Origin: Rhodocyclaceae bacterium
GTDB taxonomy: Bacteria; Pseudomonadota; Gammaproteobacteria; Burkholderiales; Rhodocyclaceae
Assembly (NCBI GenBank): GCA_004379165.1
Contig: NKXK01000030.1
Coordinates: 1 to 64,000 of the forward strand
Direction of reading: 5' to 3'
Length of the DNA stretch: 64,000 bases
Part shown: piece after piece, positions 1 through 9,579 of the stretch
How positions within the stretch are numbered: position 1 is the stretch's first letter
Layout of the letters: each line of letters starts with the position of its first letter
The notes under the pieces: model-generated
What the model saw: the letters and a program-made list of their open reading frames with translations, nothing else
What the model was told of the DNA's origin: nothing
Databases searched by the model: none
Program-made: the position numbers and the translations under genes

Positions 1-158
1 GCATCTCCGGTGCCATCCAGCACCTGGCCGGGATGAAGGACTCGAAGGTGATCGTCGCCATCAACAAGGATCCGGATGCGCCGATCTTCCAGGTCGCCGA
101 CTATGGGCTGGTGGCGGATTTGTTCGACACCGTTCCGCAACTCGTTGCCGCTGTTTAA
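1..158 (+). CDS. etfA: Electron transfer flavoprotein alpha subunit, 3' end
   Basis: Only the last 51 codons are in the window; the reading frame starts at base 3 and stops with TAA at 156-158. The C-terminal motif SGAIQH...[16 protein letters not shown] followed by [10 protein letters not shown] is the conserved FAD-binding C-terminal domain of EtfA. EtfA with EtfB carries electrons from acyl-CoA dehydrogenases to ETF-ubiquinone oxidoreductase. Both of those partner enzymes are encoded directly downstream on the same strand, 26 bases and about 1.9 kb away, so this is one functional block. The N-terminal part lies outside the window. Confidence 0.93.
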   Translation, partial: ISGAIQHLAGMKDSKVIVAINKDPDAPIFQVADYGLVADLFDTVPQLVAAV

Positions 159-184
159 TCGAAGAATAATCAGGAGAAAAATAC

Positions 185-1963
185 ATGAGTACCTATACCG
201 CCCCGCTGCGCGACATGCAGTTCGTTCTCAACGAAATCGCCGGTCTGGAAGAAATCTGCGCCCTGCCCGGTAACGAGGAAGTCTCCGTTGAGCTGGTCGA
301 GTCGATTCTCGACGAAGCCTCCAAGTTCGCCACCGGCGTGCTCGATCCGATCAACCGTGGGGGCGACAACGTCGGCTCCAAGTGCGAAGCCGGTGTGGTC
401 ACCACAGCGCCGGGCTTCAAGGATGCCTACAAGCTGTTCTGCGAAACCGGCTGGAACGCCATGCCCTTCGACCCGGAATTCGGAGGCCAGGGCCTGCCGG
501 CAGCCGTGACCATGGCGGTCAATGAAATGTGGAAGTCGTCGAACATGGCCTTCGCGCTGTGCCCGATGCTGACTGGTGGCGCCATCGAAGCCATCGCCCA
601 CCACGCGTCCGACGAACTGAAGCAGAAGTACCTGCCGAAGATGGTCGAGGGCACCTGGTCCGGCACCATGAACCTGACCGAGCCGAACGCCGGTTCCGAT
701 CTCGCTGCCATCATCTCCAAGGCCAAGCCGGCCGGCGACGGCACCTTCCTGGTGTCCGGCACCAAGATCTTCATCACCTGGGGCGAAAACGACTGTGCCG
801 AGAACATCATCCACCTTGTGCTCGCCCGCCTGCCGGATGCGCCGCCGGGACTGAAGGGCATCTCGCTCTTCCTCGTGCCGAAGTTCCTGGTCAATGACGA
901 CGGTTCGCTGGGCAAGCGCAATGATTTGATCTGCCCGTCGATCGAGCACAAGCTCGGCATCCACGGCAGCCCGACCGCCGTCATGTCCTTCGGCGAGAAC
1001 GAAGGTGCCGTCGGTTACCTGATCGGCGAAGAAAACAAGGGTGTTGGCTACATGTTCACGATGATGAACCACGCCCGCGTCAACGTCGGCCTCGAAGGCG
1101 TCGGGATCGCCGAGCGCGCCTACCAGCATGCGCTGTGGTATGCCCGCGAGCGCGTGCAGGGCAAGATCATTGGCGATACCTCGAACGAGAAGAAGACCAT
1201 ACTGCATCACCCGGATGTCCGTCGCCTGCTGATGGAGTGCAAGGCCCGCACCGAAGCCATGCGCACGCTGGCCTATTACGCAGCCGCCCAGATCGACAAG
1301 GCCAAGGCCGGCGTGCCGGGTGCGCAAGCCCGCATCGACCTGCTGACCCCGGTGGTCAAGGGCTGGAGCACCGAGCAGGGCGTCGAGCTCTCCTCGACCG
1401 CGCTGCAGGTCTTCGGTGGTGTCGGTTTCGTCGAGGAAACCGGTGCCGCGCAGTACTACCGCGATTCGCGCATCACCACCATTTACGAAGGTACGACCGC
1501 CATTCAGGCGAACGATCTCGTCGGCCGCAAGCTGGCTCGCGAGAAGGTGCCGGGGGCCGCGATGAAGACGCTGCTCGCCGAAATGAGCGCCGATGCCGAA
1601 GCGATTGCTGCTAACCCGCAACTGGCAACGATTGCCGCGAACCTGAAGAACGGCGTCAATGCCCTGTCGACCGCTTCCGATTGGATTCTCGCCAATTACG
1701 ATGCCGCCCCGGCCGCCGTTCATGCCGGTTCCGTGCCCTTCCTCAAGCTCACCGGCATCGTTGTCGGCGGCTGGCTGATGGCCATGTCGGCGCAGGTGGC
1801 CGCACAGCGCATCGCCGAAGGCAGCAGCGACAGCTTCTACACCGCCAAGCTGGCGACAGCGAATTACTTCGCTGCGCACCAACTGCCCTTCGCCGCCGCT
1901 TATGCCGCGGAAGTGATGGGCGGTGCAGACTCGGTGTTCGCTCTCGACGAGCCGCTGTTCTAA
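185..1963 (+). CDS. Acyl-CoA dehydrogenase, long C-terminally extended family
   Basis: This 592-residue flavoprotein oxidises an acyl-CoA to the enoyl-CoA and passes electrons to ETF. The length (about 590 rather than 380 residues) and the C-terminal extension place it with the DmdC/FadE5-type acyl-CoA dehydrogenases rather than classical short- or medium-chain enzymes. The FAD/substrate region (MNLTEPNAGSDL) is present near residue 160. The motif IYEGTTAIQAND near residue 433 carries the expected catalytic glutamate (about E435). The start at 185 is supported by AGGAG at 172-176. It sits between etfA and ETF-QO, which gives a direct electron route to ubiquinone. The natural acyl substrate cannot be read from the sequence. 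Confidence 0.93.
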   Translation: MSTYTAPLRDMQFVLNEIAGLEEICALPGNEEVSVELVESILDEASKFATGVLDPINRGGDNVGSKCEAGVVTTAPGFKDAYKLFCETGWNAMPFDPEFGGQGLPAAVTMAVNEMWKSSNMAFALCPMLTGGAIEAIAHHASDELKQKYLPKMVEGTWSGTMNLTEPNAGSDLAAIISKAKPAGDGTFLVSGTKIFITWGENDCAENIIHLVLARLPDAPPGLKGISLFLVPKFLVNDDGSLGKRNDLICPSIEHKLGIHGSPTAVMSFGENEGAVGYLIGEENKGVGYMFTMMNHARVNVGLEGVGIAERAYQHALWYARERVQGKIIGDTSNEKKTILHHPDVRRLLMECKARTEAMRTLAYYAAAQIDKAKAGVPGAQARIDLLTPVVKGWSTEQGVELSSTALQVFGGVGFVEETGAAQYYRDSRITTIYEGTTAIQANDLVGRKLAREKVPGAAMKTLLAEMSADAEAIAANPQLATIAANLKNGVNALSTASDWILANYDAAPAAVHAGSVPFLKLTGIVVGGWLMAMSAQVAAQRIAEGSSDSFYTAKLATANYFAAHQLPFAAAYAAEVMGGADSVFALDEPLF

Positions 1964-1976
1964 ACGATTACCCCAA

Positions 1977-2080
1977 ATTCGTCGTCCCCGCTCACCCGGA
2001 GGGTATTTCCTTCGGGGCATGGGCGGAGATCCAGAAATGCACCTCTGGATTCCCGCCTGCGCGGGAATGACGAATCCAGG
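1977..2080. repeat. Imperfect intergenic palindromic element (REP/dRS3-like)
   Basis: The core GATTCCCGCCTGCGCGGGAA at 2048-2067 is a near-perfect palindrome, enlarged by flanking CTGGAT (2045-2050) and ATCCAG (2074-2079). The outer sequence ATTCGTCGTCCCCGC at 1978-1992 matches the reverse complement of GCGGGAATGACGAAT at 2061-2075 with two differences. The intergenic space therefore folds as one long inverted repeat. The TTCCCGCnnnnGCGGGAA type of core is common in dispersed intergenic repeats of proteobacteria. It lies in the 134-base gap before ETF-QO and could also act as a hairpin in the mRNA. Confidence 0.7.
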
Positions 2081-2097
2081 CTAGAGAAGGAGAACGC

Positions 2098-3735
2098 ATG
2101 CGTACCGATCGCGATGCAATGGAATACGACGTCGTGATCGTCGGTGGCGGCCCGTCCGGGCTGACCGCGGCGATCCGCATCAAACAACTCGCCGAACAGT
2201 CGGGCAAGGAGGTGTCGGTCTGCCTGCTGGAAAAGGGCTCGGAAATCGGCGCCCATATCCTCTCCGGCGCAGTTATCGAGCCGAAGGCGCTGGCCGAGCT
2301 TTTCCCCGACTGGCAGGAACGCGGCGCGCCGCTGAATACGCCGGCTGGAGAAGACCGCCTGCTCTATCTCACCGAAGCGGGCGCTCACAAGCTGCCGACG
2401 CCGCCGCAGATGGGCAACCATGGCAACTACATCGTCAGCCTGGGCAACTTTGCCCGTTGGCTGGGCGAGCAGGCCGAAGCACTGGGCGTTGAAATCTACC
2501 CCGGCTTTGCTGCCGCCGAAGTCCTCTATCACGAGGACGGCTCGGTCAAGGGCGTCGCCACCGGCGACCTCGGCATCGGCAAGGACGGCCAGCCCGGCCA
2601 CAACTTCCAGCCGGGCATGGAACTGCACGCCCGCCAGACCATCTTCGCCGAAGGCTGCCGCGGTTCGCTGACCAAGGAGCTGTGGGCGAAATTCAATCTG
2701 CGCGACGGCGTCGATCCGCAGACCTACGGCATCGGCATCAAGGAGCTGTGGGAAATCGACCCGGCCAAGCACCAGCCGGGGCTGATCGTGCACACTGTTG
2801 GCTGGCCGCTGCAGAGCGACACCTACGGCGGTTCGTTCCTCTACCACCTGGAAGACAATCTGGTCGCGGTCGGCATGGTGGTTGGTCTCGATTACAAGAA
2901 CCCCTGGCTGTCGCCCTACGAGGAATTCCAGCGTTACAAGACGCATCCGGCCATCCGCGGTTTCTTCGAAGGCGCGCGCCGTATCTCCTACGGTGCCCGA
3001 GCATTGTCCGAAGGCGGCTACCAGTCGGTGCCGAAGCTGACTTTCCCCGGCGGCCTGCAGATCGGCGATACCGCCGGCTTCCTCAACGTGCCCAAGATCA
3101 AGGGCACGCACATGGCGATGAAGTCGGGGATCGTCGCGGCTGAAGCCGTCTTCGAGCATCTCTTCAAGGAAAACGCCGGCAGCGAGGCAACGGAATATCC
3201 GGAGCAGCTGAAGAAGTCGTGGTTGTGGGAGGAGCTGTACCGTGTCCGCAACATTCGCCCGGCCTTCAAGTGGGGCCTCTTCGGCGCGCTCGCCTACGGC
3301 GCCATCGACACCTATGTCTTCAAGGGCAAGGCGCCGTGGACCATGCACCACCACGACGATCACAGCCAACTCGGCGACAAGAATGCCTACCCGAAGATCG
3401 ACTATCCGAAGCCGGACGGCAAGCTGACTTTCGACCGGCTGTCCTCGGTCTTCCTCTCGGCAACCAACCACGAGGAAAACCAGCAGTGCCACCTTCGCCT
3501 GACGGACGAAAGCGTCGCGATTTCGGTTAATTACGCCAAGTATGGCGCGCCGGAAACCCGTTACTGTCCGGCCGGCGTGTACGAAATTCTCGGCGAAGAC
3601 GAAGGCAAGCCGCGCCTGCAGATCAACGGCCAGAACTGTCTGCATTGCAAGACCTGCGACATCAAGGACCCGACCCAGAACATCAACTGGACGGTGCCCG
3701 AAGGTGGTGGCGGGCCGAACTACCCGAACATGTGA
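2098..3735 (+). CDS. Electron transfer flavoprotein-ubiquinone oxidoreductase (ETF-QO)
   Basis: This 545-residue membrane-associated iron-sulfur flavoprotein takes electrons from reduced ETF and reduces ubiquinone. An N-terminal dinucleotide-binding motif ([14 protein letters not shown], about residues 11-24) binds FAD. The C-terminal 4Fe-4S domain shows the expected cysteines: YCPAG (C490) and CLHCKTC (C514, C517, C520). The end of the protein ([19 protein letters not shown]) is typical of the family. The start at 2098 has a good ribosome-binding site (GAAGGAG just upstream). It follows etfA and the acyl-CoA dehydrogenase, with a palindromic repeat in the gap. Confidence 0.96.
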   Translation: MRTDRDAMEYDVVIVGGGPSGLTAAIRIKQLAEQSGKEVSVCLLEKGSEIGAHILSGAVIEPKALAELFPDWQERGAPLNTPAGEDRLLYLTEAGAHKLPTPPQMGNHGNYIVSLGNFARWLGEQAEALGVEIYPGFAAAEVLYHEDGSVKGVATGDLGIGKDGQPGHNFQPGMELHARQTIFAEGCRGSLTKELWAKFNLRDGVDPQTYGIGIKELWEIDPAKHQPGLIVHTVGWPLQSDTYGGSFLYHLEDNLVAVGMVVGLDYKNPWLSPYEEFQRYKTHPAIRGFFEGARRISYGARALSEGGYQSVPKLTFPGGLQIGDTAGFLNVPKIKGTHMAMKSGIVAAEAVFEHLFKENAGSEATEYPEQLKKSWLWEELYRVRNIRPAFKWGLFGALAYGAIDTYVFKGKAPWTMHHHDDHSQLGDKNAYPKIDYPKPDGKLTFDRLSSVFLSATNHEENQQCHLRLTDESVAISVNYAKYGAPETRYCPAGVYEILGEDEGKPRLQINGQNCLHCKTCDIKDPTQNINWTVPEGGGGPNYPNM

Positions 3736-3831
3736 CCCATGTCCCGATAGACCGATGCTTCCGCGGTCGACCGGGAAAAAGACCAAAAAACGAGATCAGC
3801 CGGAAGCATTATCATGGAGCAAGGAGGACTT

Positions 3832-4146
3832 ATGTCCGGTAACAACATCAACGCGAAAATCCGGAGCAATCCGAAGTTCGCCGAACTGGTCGGCAAGCGC
3901 ACGCGCTTCGCGATCATCCTGTCGCTGATCGTGCTGCTGCCCTACTACAGCTACATGCTGGTGGTTTCGCTACAGCCGCAGTTGCTCGCCTCAAAAATCA
4001 GCGACGGTAGCGTCATCACCATCGGCTGGCCGCTCGCCGCGCTGATCGTGATTGGCGGCTGGCTGCTGACGGGCGTGTATGTCAGCCGTGCCAACGGTGA
4101 GTTTGATCGCCTCAACGAAGAAATCCTCAAGGAGGCGCGCAAATGA
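3832..4146 (+). CDS. DUF485 inner-membrane protein, partner of ActP
   Basis: This 104-residue protein has two predicted membrane helices ([20 protein letters not shown] and the region around [19 protein letters not shown]). It matches the DUF485 (YjcH) family that almost always precedes the cation/acetate symporter. Start 3832 was chosen over the in-frame ATG at 3814 because AAGGAGG at 3821-3827 lies directly upstream of 3832. The stop overlaps the actP start as ATGA (4143-4146), so the two are translationally coupled. Its biochemical role is not established; an accessory role to ActP is inferred from the constant pairing. Confidence 0.9.
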   Translation: MSGNNINAKIRSNPKFAELVGKRTRFAIILSLIVLLPYYSYMLVVSLQPQLLASKISDGSVITIGWPLAALIVIGGWLLTGVYVSRANGEFDRLNEEILKEARK

Positions 4147-5816
4147 AGCGTTCGATCACTGCCCTCGTCGCCGGCACGCTGCTGGCCATCTCCTTTACCG
4201 CTTTAGCAGGCCCGGGTGCGATTGAAGGGGTTGAAAAGCAACCGGTCAACGTCAGCGCCATCGCCATGTTCCTGGTGTTCGTCATTGCCACCCTCGGCAT
4301 CACCAAGTGGGCGGCCGGCAAGACCAAATCGACGGCTGACTTCTACACGGCTGGCGGCGGCATCACCGGCTTCCAGAACGGCCTGGCCATCGCCGGCGAC
4401 TATATGTCGGCAGCGACCCTGCTCGGCATCACTTCGATGGTGTATTTCAAGGGCTACGACGGTTTCATCTACGCCGTGTGCTTCTTCATCGGCTGGCCGA
4501 TCATCCTTTTCCTGATGGCGGAACGCCTGCGCAATCTCGGCAAGTTCACCTTTGCCGACATCGCTTCCTACCGCCTCGACCAGAACCGCATCCGCACCTT
4601 CGCGGCCATCGGCTCGCTGACCGTCGTCTGCTTCTACCTCATCGTGCAGATGGTTGGCGCCGGCCAGTTGATCCAGCTGTTGTTCGGTCTGGAGTACAAC
4701 GTGGCGGTGGCCGTCGTCGGCATCCTGATGATGGTGTACGTCACCTTCGGCGGCATGACCGCAACGACCTGGGTGCAGATCATCAAGGCCTGCCTGTTGC
4801 TCGGTGGCGGGATTTCGCTGATGCTGCTGACCCTGTCGCAATTCGGCTGGTCGCTCGACAACCTGTTTGCCAAGGCCATCGAGTCTCACAAGATGGGTGA
4901 AAAGATGATGGCGCCGGGCTCTCTGATGGCCGATCCGGTCTCTGCCTTCTCGCTGTCGCTGGGTCTGCTCTTCGGTACTGCCGGCCTGCCGCACATCATG
5001 ATGCGCTTCTTCACCGTGCCGAACGCCAAGGAAGCACGCAAGTCGGTGTTCTACGCTACCGGTTTCATCGGTCTCTTCTTCCTGGTCACCATCATCCTCG
5101 GTGCCGGCGCCATCACTATTGTCGGTACCAATCCGGCCTTCTTTGAAGGCGGTCAGGTTGGCGGCAAGATCCTCGGTGGCGGCAACATGCCGGTGATGCA
5201 CCTGGCCAAGGCCGTGGGAGGCGACGTCTTCCTCGGTTTCCTGTCGGCGGTCGCCTTCGCCACCATCCTCGCCGTGGTTTCCGGTCTGGCACTGGCCGGT
5301 GCGTCTGCGATCTCGCATGACCTCTACGCCCGCGTCATCAAGAAGGGTACGGCGACCGGCGCTCAGGAAATGAAGGTTACGCGCTTTGCCTCGGTCGGCC
5401 TTGGCCTGACCGCCATCGCGCTCGGCATCGCCTTCAAGGACCAGAACGTGCTGTTCCTCGTCGCACTTGCCTTCGGCGTCGCTTCCTCGGTCAACTTCCC
5501 GGTGCTCATCCTCTCCATGTACTGGAAGGGCCTGACCACCCGGGGTGCCCTGTGGGGCGGCATTGCCGGTCTCGTGTCTTCGGTCGGTCTGGTCGTCCTG
5601 TCGCCGACCGTCTGGGTCAAGATCCTCGGCAACAAGGCTGCGATCTTCCCGTACGACCATCCGGCAATCGTCTCGATGAGCCTGGCCTTCTTCATCACCT
5701 GGCTGATGTCGGTCACCGACAAGAGCGCCCGCGCAGCGGCGGAGGCCGAGGCCTACGAAGAGCAGTTCATCCGTGCCCAGACCGGGCTGGGTGCTGCCGG
5801 CGCCCACGCGCACTGA
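4143..5816 (+). CDS. actP: Cation/acetate symporter ActP
   Basis: This 557-residue sodium:solute symporter family protein starts with a signal-like segment ([20 protein letters not shown]) and has about 13 hydrophobic helices. Segments such as [31 protein letters not shown] and [21 protein letters not shown] are typical of ActP and its close relatives. It imports acetate or other short monocarboxylates with a cation. The start overlaps the DUF485 stop. A strong terminator follows at 5866. The setting beside acyl-CoA oxidation genes fits growth on short-chain acids, but substrate range within the ActP/MctP group cannot be fixed from sequence. Confidence 0.93.
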   Translation: MKRSITALVAGTLLAISFTALAGPGAIEGVEKQPVNVSAIAMFLVFVIATLGITKWAAGKTKSTADFYTAGGGITGFQNGLAIAGDYMSAATLLGITSMVYFKGYDGFIYAVCFFIGWPIILFLMAERLRNLGKFTFADIASYRLDQNRIRTFAAIGSLTVVCFYLIVQMVGAGQLIQLLFGLEYNVAVAVVGILMMVYVTFGGMTATTWVQIIKACLLLGGGISLMLLTLSQFGWSLDNLFAKAIESHKMGEKMMAPGSLMADPVSAFSLSLGLLFGTAGLPHIMMRFFTVPNAKEARKSVFYATGFIGLFFLVTIILGAGAITIVGTNPAFFEGGQVGGKILGGGNMPVMHLAKAVGGDVFLGFLSAVAFATILAVVSGLALAGASAISHDLYARVIKKGTATGAQEMKVTRFASVGLGLTAIALGIAFKDQNVLFLVALAFGVASSVNFPVLILSMYWKGLTTRGALWGGIAGLVSSVGLVVLSPTVWVKILGNKAAIFPYDHPAIVSMSLAFFITWLMSVTDKSARAAAEAEAYEEQFIRAQTGLGAAGAHAH

Positions 5817-5865
5817 GCTCTGCGTATGAGATAACGGAGAACAGCAACCGTATCTCTATCGTTTT

Positions 5866-5893
5866 CGGGGGGCCTCGGCCCCCCGTTTTTTTG
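5866..5893 (+). terminator. Rho-independent terminator after actP
   Basis: CGGGGGGCC-TC-GGCCCCCCG at 5866-5885 forms a 9-bp GC stem and is followed by seven or eight T residues. It lies 50 bases after the actP stop and between convergent genes, actP (+) and the ClpX-like gene (-). Confidence 0.88.
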
Positions 5894-5926
5894 CCCGGTT
5901 TTCGCTACTTTTCCGGGTTCACAGCG
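5893..5926 (-). repeat. Dispersed TGCGGT-N17-A-rich element, copy 1
   Basis: On the minus strand this reads GCTGTGAACCCGGAAAAG followed by TAGCGAAAACCGGGC. It matches the element seen at 9466 and elsewhere, with one change in the TGCGGT box. It covers the last codons and stop of the ClpX-like gene, so the C-terminal residues VNPEK are encoded by the element. Confidence 0.6.
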
Positions 5927-6939
5927 CCCCGAAGGAAGTCCCCTTGGGGGGCGGACAGCAATTGCGGCGGCTCGAACAATGAGGTGATGACCACCTGCCG
6001 GATACCAGGGTGATCCGGGATAGCGTAGAGCACGTCGGTCATCATTTCCTCGAAGATGCCGCGCAGACTGCGGGCGCCGGCTTTGTACTCGATGGCCAGT
6101 TCGGCGATCTGCTCGAAGACCAGCCGGGCGATGCGCAATTCCACGCCGTTTTCGCGCAGGATTTCGGCGAACTGCCGGTAGATGGCATTGCGCGGCTCGA
6201 TCATGATGCGCACCAGCATGTCGCGGGTCAGGTCGTTGAGGCGGGCGACGATGGGCAGGCGGCCGGCAAACTCCGGAATCAGTCCGAAATCGCGCAGGTC
6301 GGTCGGTTTCACACGGCTGTTCAGGCGTTCGACGATCTTCTCGTTCTGGTTGTCCGAGGTGGTGATGAAGCCGAAGGTGTGGGTCTTTTCCAGAATCTTG
6401 TCGAGGCCGACGAAGGCGCCGCCGCAGATGAAAAGGATGTGCGTGGTGTCGATGTGACCAGTGCGCAGCCGGACCGGCGAGCCTTCCATGATCTTGAGCA
6501 GGGCGTGCTGGACGCTCTCGCCAGAGGCTGCCCGCGCCTGATCGCTGGCCGCCTTGAGCTTGTCGATTTCGTCGATGAAGACGATGCCGTGCTGGGCGCG
6601 CGTCAGGTCGCCGCCGGCGCGGTCGAGCAGGCGCTGCAGGATGGCCTCGATCTCCTCGCTGACGAATTCGGTCTGCGCCAGCGAGGTGGCGTCGGCGGTG
6701 ACGAAGGGCACATCGAGGACGCGGGCGAGAGTTTCGCAGAGCAGGGTCTTGCCGGTGCCGGTCGGGCCGATGAGCAGGATGTTGCTCTTCATGATGTCCA
6801 CCGCACTGTTCGCCGCCCAACTCATCTTGCGGTAATGGGTGTAGATGGCGACGGCCAGCGTCTTCTTGGCTTCATCCTGGCCGACGACGTGTTCGTCTAG
6901 CAGGCGGACGATGTCGCTGGGTTTCATCAAACGGGGCAT
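5905..6939 (-). CDS. ClpX-like AAA+ ATPase lacking the zinc-binding domain
   Basis: The 344-residue product aligns throughout with the ClpX AAA+ module. It has Walker A GPTGTGKT (58-65), Walker B IVFIDEID (119-126), the arginine-finger region GLIPEFAGRLPIVA and sensor 2 GARSLRG (288-294). It differs from housekeeping ClpX in three ways. The N-terminal four-cysteine zinc domain is absent: the protein begins MPRLMKPSDIVRLLDEHVVG. The substrate-gripping pore loop GYVG is EFVS (91-94). The ClpP-docking loop region has TFGF instead of the usual IGF context. The start at 6939 was chosen because upstream in-frame sequence has no ClpX similarity. It is probably a second ClpX-type unfoldase or remodeller in addition to a ClpX elsewhere. 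ClpP partnership is uncertain. Confidence 0.85.
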   Translation of the reverse strand: MPRLMKPSDIVRLLDEHVVGQDEAKKTLAVAIYTHYRKMSWAANSAVDIMKSNILLIGPTGTGKTLLCETLARVLDVPFVTADATSLAQTEFVSEEIEAILQRLLDRAGGDLTRAQHGIVFIDEIDKLKAASDQARAASGESVQHALLKIMEGSPVRLRTGHIDTTHILFICGGAFVGLDKILEKTHTFGFITTSDNQNEKIVERLNSRVKPTDLRDFGLIPEFAGRLPIVARLNDLTRDMLVRIMIEPRNAIYRQFAEILRENGVELRIARLVFEQIAELAIEYKAGARSLRGIFEEMMTDVLYAIPDHPGIRQVVITSLFEPPQLLSAPQGDFLRGAVNPEK

Positions 6940-7019
6940 GGCGGATTCCGGACGGCAGGCAATGCGTTCGATCCTAGCGGTCGCGCTCCCGAAGGTAAAG
7001 CCTCGCCCAGTATTTTGAT

Positions 7020-7489
7020 CTGCCGGCTGCGAACGGCTGTCTTGTTTTAATACTCGGCGGCTGCGCTTCCGATGCCCCAAAAGTCCGCCCCGTGAGCAGG
7101 TCAGCTATCCCGATACCAGCGCTTTCGACCGCAAGCTGTCGAACTCGCTGGGCGCCGATCTGCCCGGGGTGGTCATCCCGGTGCAGGACAAGATGACGCC
7201 GGTGGCGATTCCGGAGCGGCTGAACAAATGGCTGTCAGCGGTCGATGCCAACGGTGGCCAGATTCAGGTCAAGGAAATGCCGGCGGTCTACGCCAACGAC
7301 AAGGCGCGGGGTTTTCCGATTGCGTTGATCGGGGTGGCCATTGAGGTGGTCCGCCATCTCGACGGCAAGTCCGAAGAGCGGCTCTACAAACCGGCTGCGC
7401 GCTACGATGCGTAGTTGCAGCTGCGTAGCGGGCCGACCGGCGAGCGCATCATCGAAAAAGTCGTGATGCGCTGCCGCGAGCGGCAGTAG
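7020..7489 (+). pseudogene. Decayed lipoprotein gene
   Basis: A lipoprotein-like signal (LVLILGGCASDAPK, lipobox LGGC at about 7053-7064) is read in one frame with no convincing start codon. The similarity then continues in another frame from about 7082 (REQVSYPDTSAFDRKLSNS). It runs through IPERLNKWLSAVDANGGQIQ and AIEVVRHLDGKSEERLYKPA to an amber codon at 7412-7414. Coding-like sequence resumes in frame after the stop (LQLRSGPTGERIIEKVVMRC) up to TAG at 7487-7489. So there is a missing start, a frameshift near 7080 and an internal nonsense codon. The family function is unknown to me. A shorter open frame from GTG 7169 to 7414 exists but looks like a remnant. Confidence 0.72.
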
Positions 7490-7495
7490 GCGCTG

Positions 7496-7753
7496 TCAGG
7501 CCTTTTCCGGCAGCTCGATCTTCACCTCGAGCACTTCGTAGCGATCCTGCTTTTCCAGCGAGACCCGGATGTCGTCCGGGTTCACCTTCACGTACTTCGA
7601 GATCACGGCGATCAGCTCGCGCTGCAGGTCGGGCAGGAAGTTGGCCGTGCTGCCGCCGCCGTCACGTTCGTGGGCGATGATCAATTGCAGGCGTTCCTTG
7701 GCAACCTGTGCCGTTTTCGGCTGGTTGCCGAACAGTTTCTGAAGCCAGGACAT
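7496..7753 (-). CDS. minE: Cell division topological specificity factor MinE
   Basis: This 85-residue protein begins [15 protein letters not shown], the membrane-targeting/anti-MinCD N-terminus. It continues with [14 protein letters not shown] and a C-terminal dimerisation domain ([20 protein letters not shown]). MinE drives pole-to-pole oscillation of MinD and so restricts MinC to the cell poles. Start 7753 was chosen by family N-terminus; it lies one base after the minD stop codon (7755-7757 on the minus strand). It is the last gene of minCDE. Confidence 0.97.
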   Translation of the reverse strand: MSWLQKLFGNQPKTAQVAKERLQLIIAHERDGGGSTANFLPDLQRELIAVISKYVKVNPDDIRVSLEKQDRYEVLEVKIELPEKA

Positions 7754-7754
7754 C

Positions 7755-8570
7755 TCACTTGCCTCCGAACAGGCGCTTGAGCAGGCCCGGCTTGACGTAG
7801 TCGACAAAGCGTAGCGGCTTGTCTTCGCCGAGGAAGCGCGAAATCACGTCGTGGTAGGCCTCGGCGGCGTCGGTCTGCTTCTGGTGGATCACCGGCGCGC
7901 CCTGGTTGGAGGCCTGCAGGACTTCTTCGGACTCCGGAATGACGCCGATGATCGGCACCCGCAGGATTTCCTGGATGTCCTTGTACGATAGCATTTCGCC
8001 GGCTTCGACGCGGGCCGGGTTGTAGCGGGTGATCAGCAGATGCTCCTTGACCGGCTCGCGGCCTTCGATGGCGCGGCGCGACTTGGCCTGCAGGATGCCG
8101 AGGATGCGGTCGGAGTCACGGACCGACGAGACTTCCGGGTTGGTGACGACCAGCGCCTCGTCGGCGAAGGTCAGCGCCATCACCGCGCCGGACTCGATAC
8201 CGGCCGGCGAATCGCAGACGATGTAGTCGAAGCCCTGATGCGTCAGTTCCTGAATCACCCGTTCGACGCCTTCTTCCGACAGCGCATCCTTGTCGCGCGT
8301 CTGGGAGGCGGGTAGTACGTAGAGATTGTCGCAGTGCTTGTCCTTGATCAGCGCCTGGGTCAGCGTGGCTTCACCGTTGATGACGTTGATCAGGTCATAA
8401 ACGACGCGGCGCTCGCAGCCCATGATCAGGTCAAGGTTGCGCAGGCCGACGTCGAAGTCGATGACCGCGGTCTTGAAGCCGCGCATGGCGAGGCCGGTGG
8501 AGAAAGAGGCGCTGGTGGTGGTCTTGCCGACCCCGCCCTTGCCGGAGGTTACGACGATGATACGGGTCAT
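7755..8570 (-). CDS. minD: Septum-site determining ATPase MinD
   Basis: The product has 271 residues, the family length. The deviant Walker A motif [10 protein letters not shown] spans residues 9-18 with the signature lysine at 11. It is followed by [16 protein letters not shown] and SPAGIE. The C-terminus ([16 protein letters not shown]) is the amphipathic membrane-targeting helix. MinD binds the membrane in the ATP form, recruits MinC to block FtsZ assembly at the poles and is released by MinE. Gene order minC-minD-minE is intact and all three are on the minus strand. Confidence 0.98.
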   Translation of the reverse strand: MTRIIVVTSGKGGVGKTTTSASFSTGLAMRGFKTAVIDFDVGLRNLDLIMGCERRVVYDLINVINGEATLTQALIKDKHCDNLYVLPASQTRDKDALSEEGVERVIQELTHQGFDYIVCDSPAGIESGAVMALTFADEALVVTNPEVSSVRDSDRILGILQAKSRRAIEGREPVKEHLLITRYNPARVEAGEMLSYKDIQEILRVPIIGVIPESEEVLQASNQGAPVIHQKQTDAAEAYHDVISRFLGEDKPLRFVDYVKPGLLKRLFGGK

Positions 8571-8601
8571 GGGAGTTATCTCGGAGGAGGTTGAAAAGGG
8601 A

Positions 8602-9396
8602 TTAACGCAAGGCCAGTGGCGCCACGGTGAGACGGGGTTCTTCCTCGCCGTTGGTCGCCGTCAGGCTGATGGTGGCGGGCTGGCGGGCCAGATCGGCCGG
8701 AACGCCCGCTTCGAAGGTTCGGTAAATGCCGGCGACGGAGACCAGTTCGGCCTCCAGGCTGGTGGTGAAAATGCGCGCCGCCCGGTCACCGCTGGCACCG
8801 GCCAGCGCCCGGCCGCGCAGCGGGGCATAGACATGGATGTTGCCATCGGCGATGACCTCGGCACCGGCGCTGACCATGGCCGTCACGATCAGGTCACTGC
8901 CTTGCGCGTAGAAGCGCTGGCCGGAGCGCAGGGGCTTGTCCAGAGTGACGGTGCGTGGCGGCGGCGGTGGGGCGGCTGGCACGGGAGCTGGTTCGGCGAC
9001 GACCGCGGGTGCGGGTTCGGCCACAGGTTCGGCGGGCGGTGGTGTTTCCGCCTTGGCGCGCGGTGGTGGCCGGCTGGGCAAGGCATCGGCCGGCACAGCA
9101 GCCAGCCCGGCTGCCGCCGCGGCTGCCGCCAGCGCGTCCTGCAGGCCGCGCGTGGCGACGGGTTGCAGGCCGGATTGGCGAAACAGCGCAATGATCGCCG
9201 GCCAGTCGGTAGCTTCGTTCAGCTCGTCGGCGCCAGTGAAATCGAGGACCGCCAGCTCATGCTCGAAAAAATCCGGCGCATTGCCGGTTAGTTCGCCCAG
9301 CGCGGCATGCAGGGCACTGGTGTCGGTGGTGCGGAGTTGCGTCTGGATGATCTTGAGCGTCGTGCCCTTGAACTGGATCGGTGAATCTTTGGCCAT
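8602..9396 (-). CDS. minC: Septum formation inhibitor MinC
   Basis: This 264-residue protein has an N-terminal FtsZ-inhibiting domain (about 1-105, [17 protein letters not shown]). A long Pro/Ala-rich linker follows (about 110-155). The C-terminal beta-helical domain (from [20 protein letters not shown]) carries the MinD-binding [11 protein letters not shown] region. It caps the polar septation block by antagonising FtsZ. It lies 31 bases upstream of minD. The linker is longer and more proline-rich than in E. coli MinC, which is common in betaproteobacteria. Confidence 0.96.
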   Translation of the reverse strand: MAKDSPIQFKGTTLKIIQTQLRTTDTSALHAALGELTGNAPDFFEHELAVLDFTGADELNEATDWPAIIALFRQSGLQPVATRGLQDALAAAAAAAGLAAVPADALPSRPPPRAKAETPPPAEPVAEPAPAVVAEPAPVPAAPPPPPRTVTLDKPLRSGQRFYAQGSDLIVTAMVSAGAEVIADGNIHVYAPLRGRALAGASGDRAARIFTTSLEAELVSVAGIYRTFEAGVPADLARQPATISLTATNGEEEPRLTVAPLALR

Positions 9397-9426
9397 GCCT
9401 GCTGCGTATGAAGCGAAGAGGGCAAG

Positions 9427-9435
9427 ATTATCCCA
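9427..9435 (-). promoter_or_regulatory. Possible extended -10 promoter of minCDE
   Basis: On the minus strand TGGGATAAT lies 31 bases upstream of the minC ATG, giving a TGn-extended -10 hexamer GATAAT (9427-9432). No good -35 box is seen at 17 bases. The call rests on the hexamer and its position only. Confidence 0.4.
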
Positions 9436-9464
9436 CAGCGATCAGGGTGATCGGTTTTGAACTG

Positions 9465-9498
9465 CTGCGGTGAACCCGGAAAAGCGTCGAAAATCGGC
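9465..9498 (+). repeat. Dispersed TGCGGT-N17-A-rich element, copy 2
   Basis: TGCGGT at 9466-9471, 17 bases, then GAAAAT at 9489-9494. The core GGTGAACCCGGAAAA is shared with other copies. It lies between minC and the divergent gene at 9580. Confidence 0.75.
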
Positions 9499-9579
9499 AT
9501 CGACTGGTTGCCAACCGCTGCCGTGACGCGCTCTCCTCGGGCCGATACAATGCGACCCTCCACCCCACCAGAAGCTGCC

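Noticed and set aside
170-3786. Long minus-strand frames opposite the acyl-CoA dehydrogenase and ETF-QO genes
   Set aside because: The plus strand has unmistakable enzymes with ribosome-binding sites; the antisense frames are composition artefacts.
7169-7414. Reading the 81-codon frame as an intact gene
   Set aside because: Related-looking coding text continues on both sides in or out of frame, with a lipobox upstream and in-frame text after the stop, so it is part of a pseudogene.
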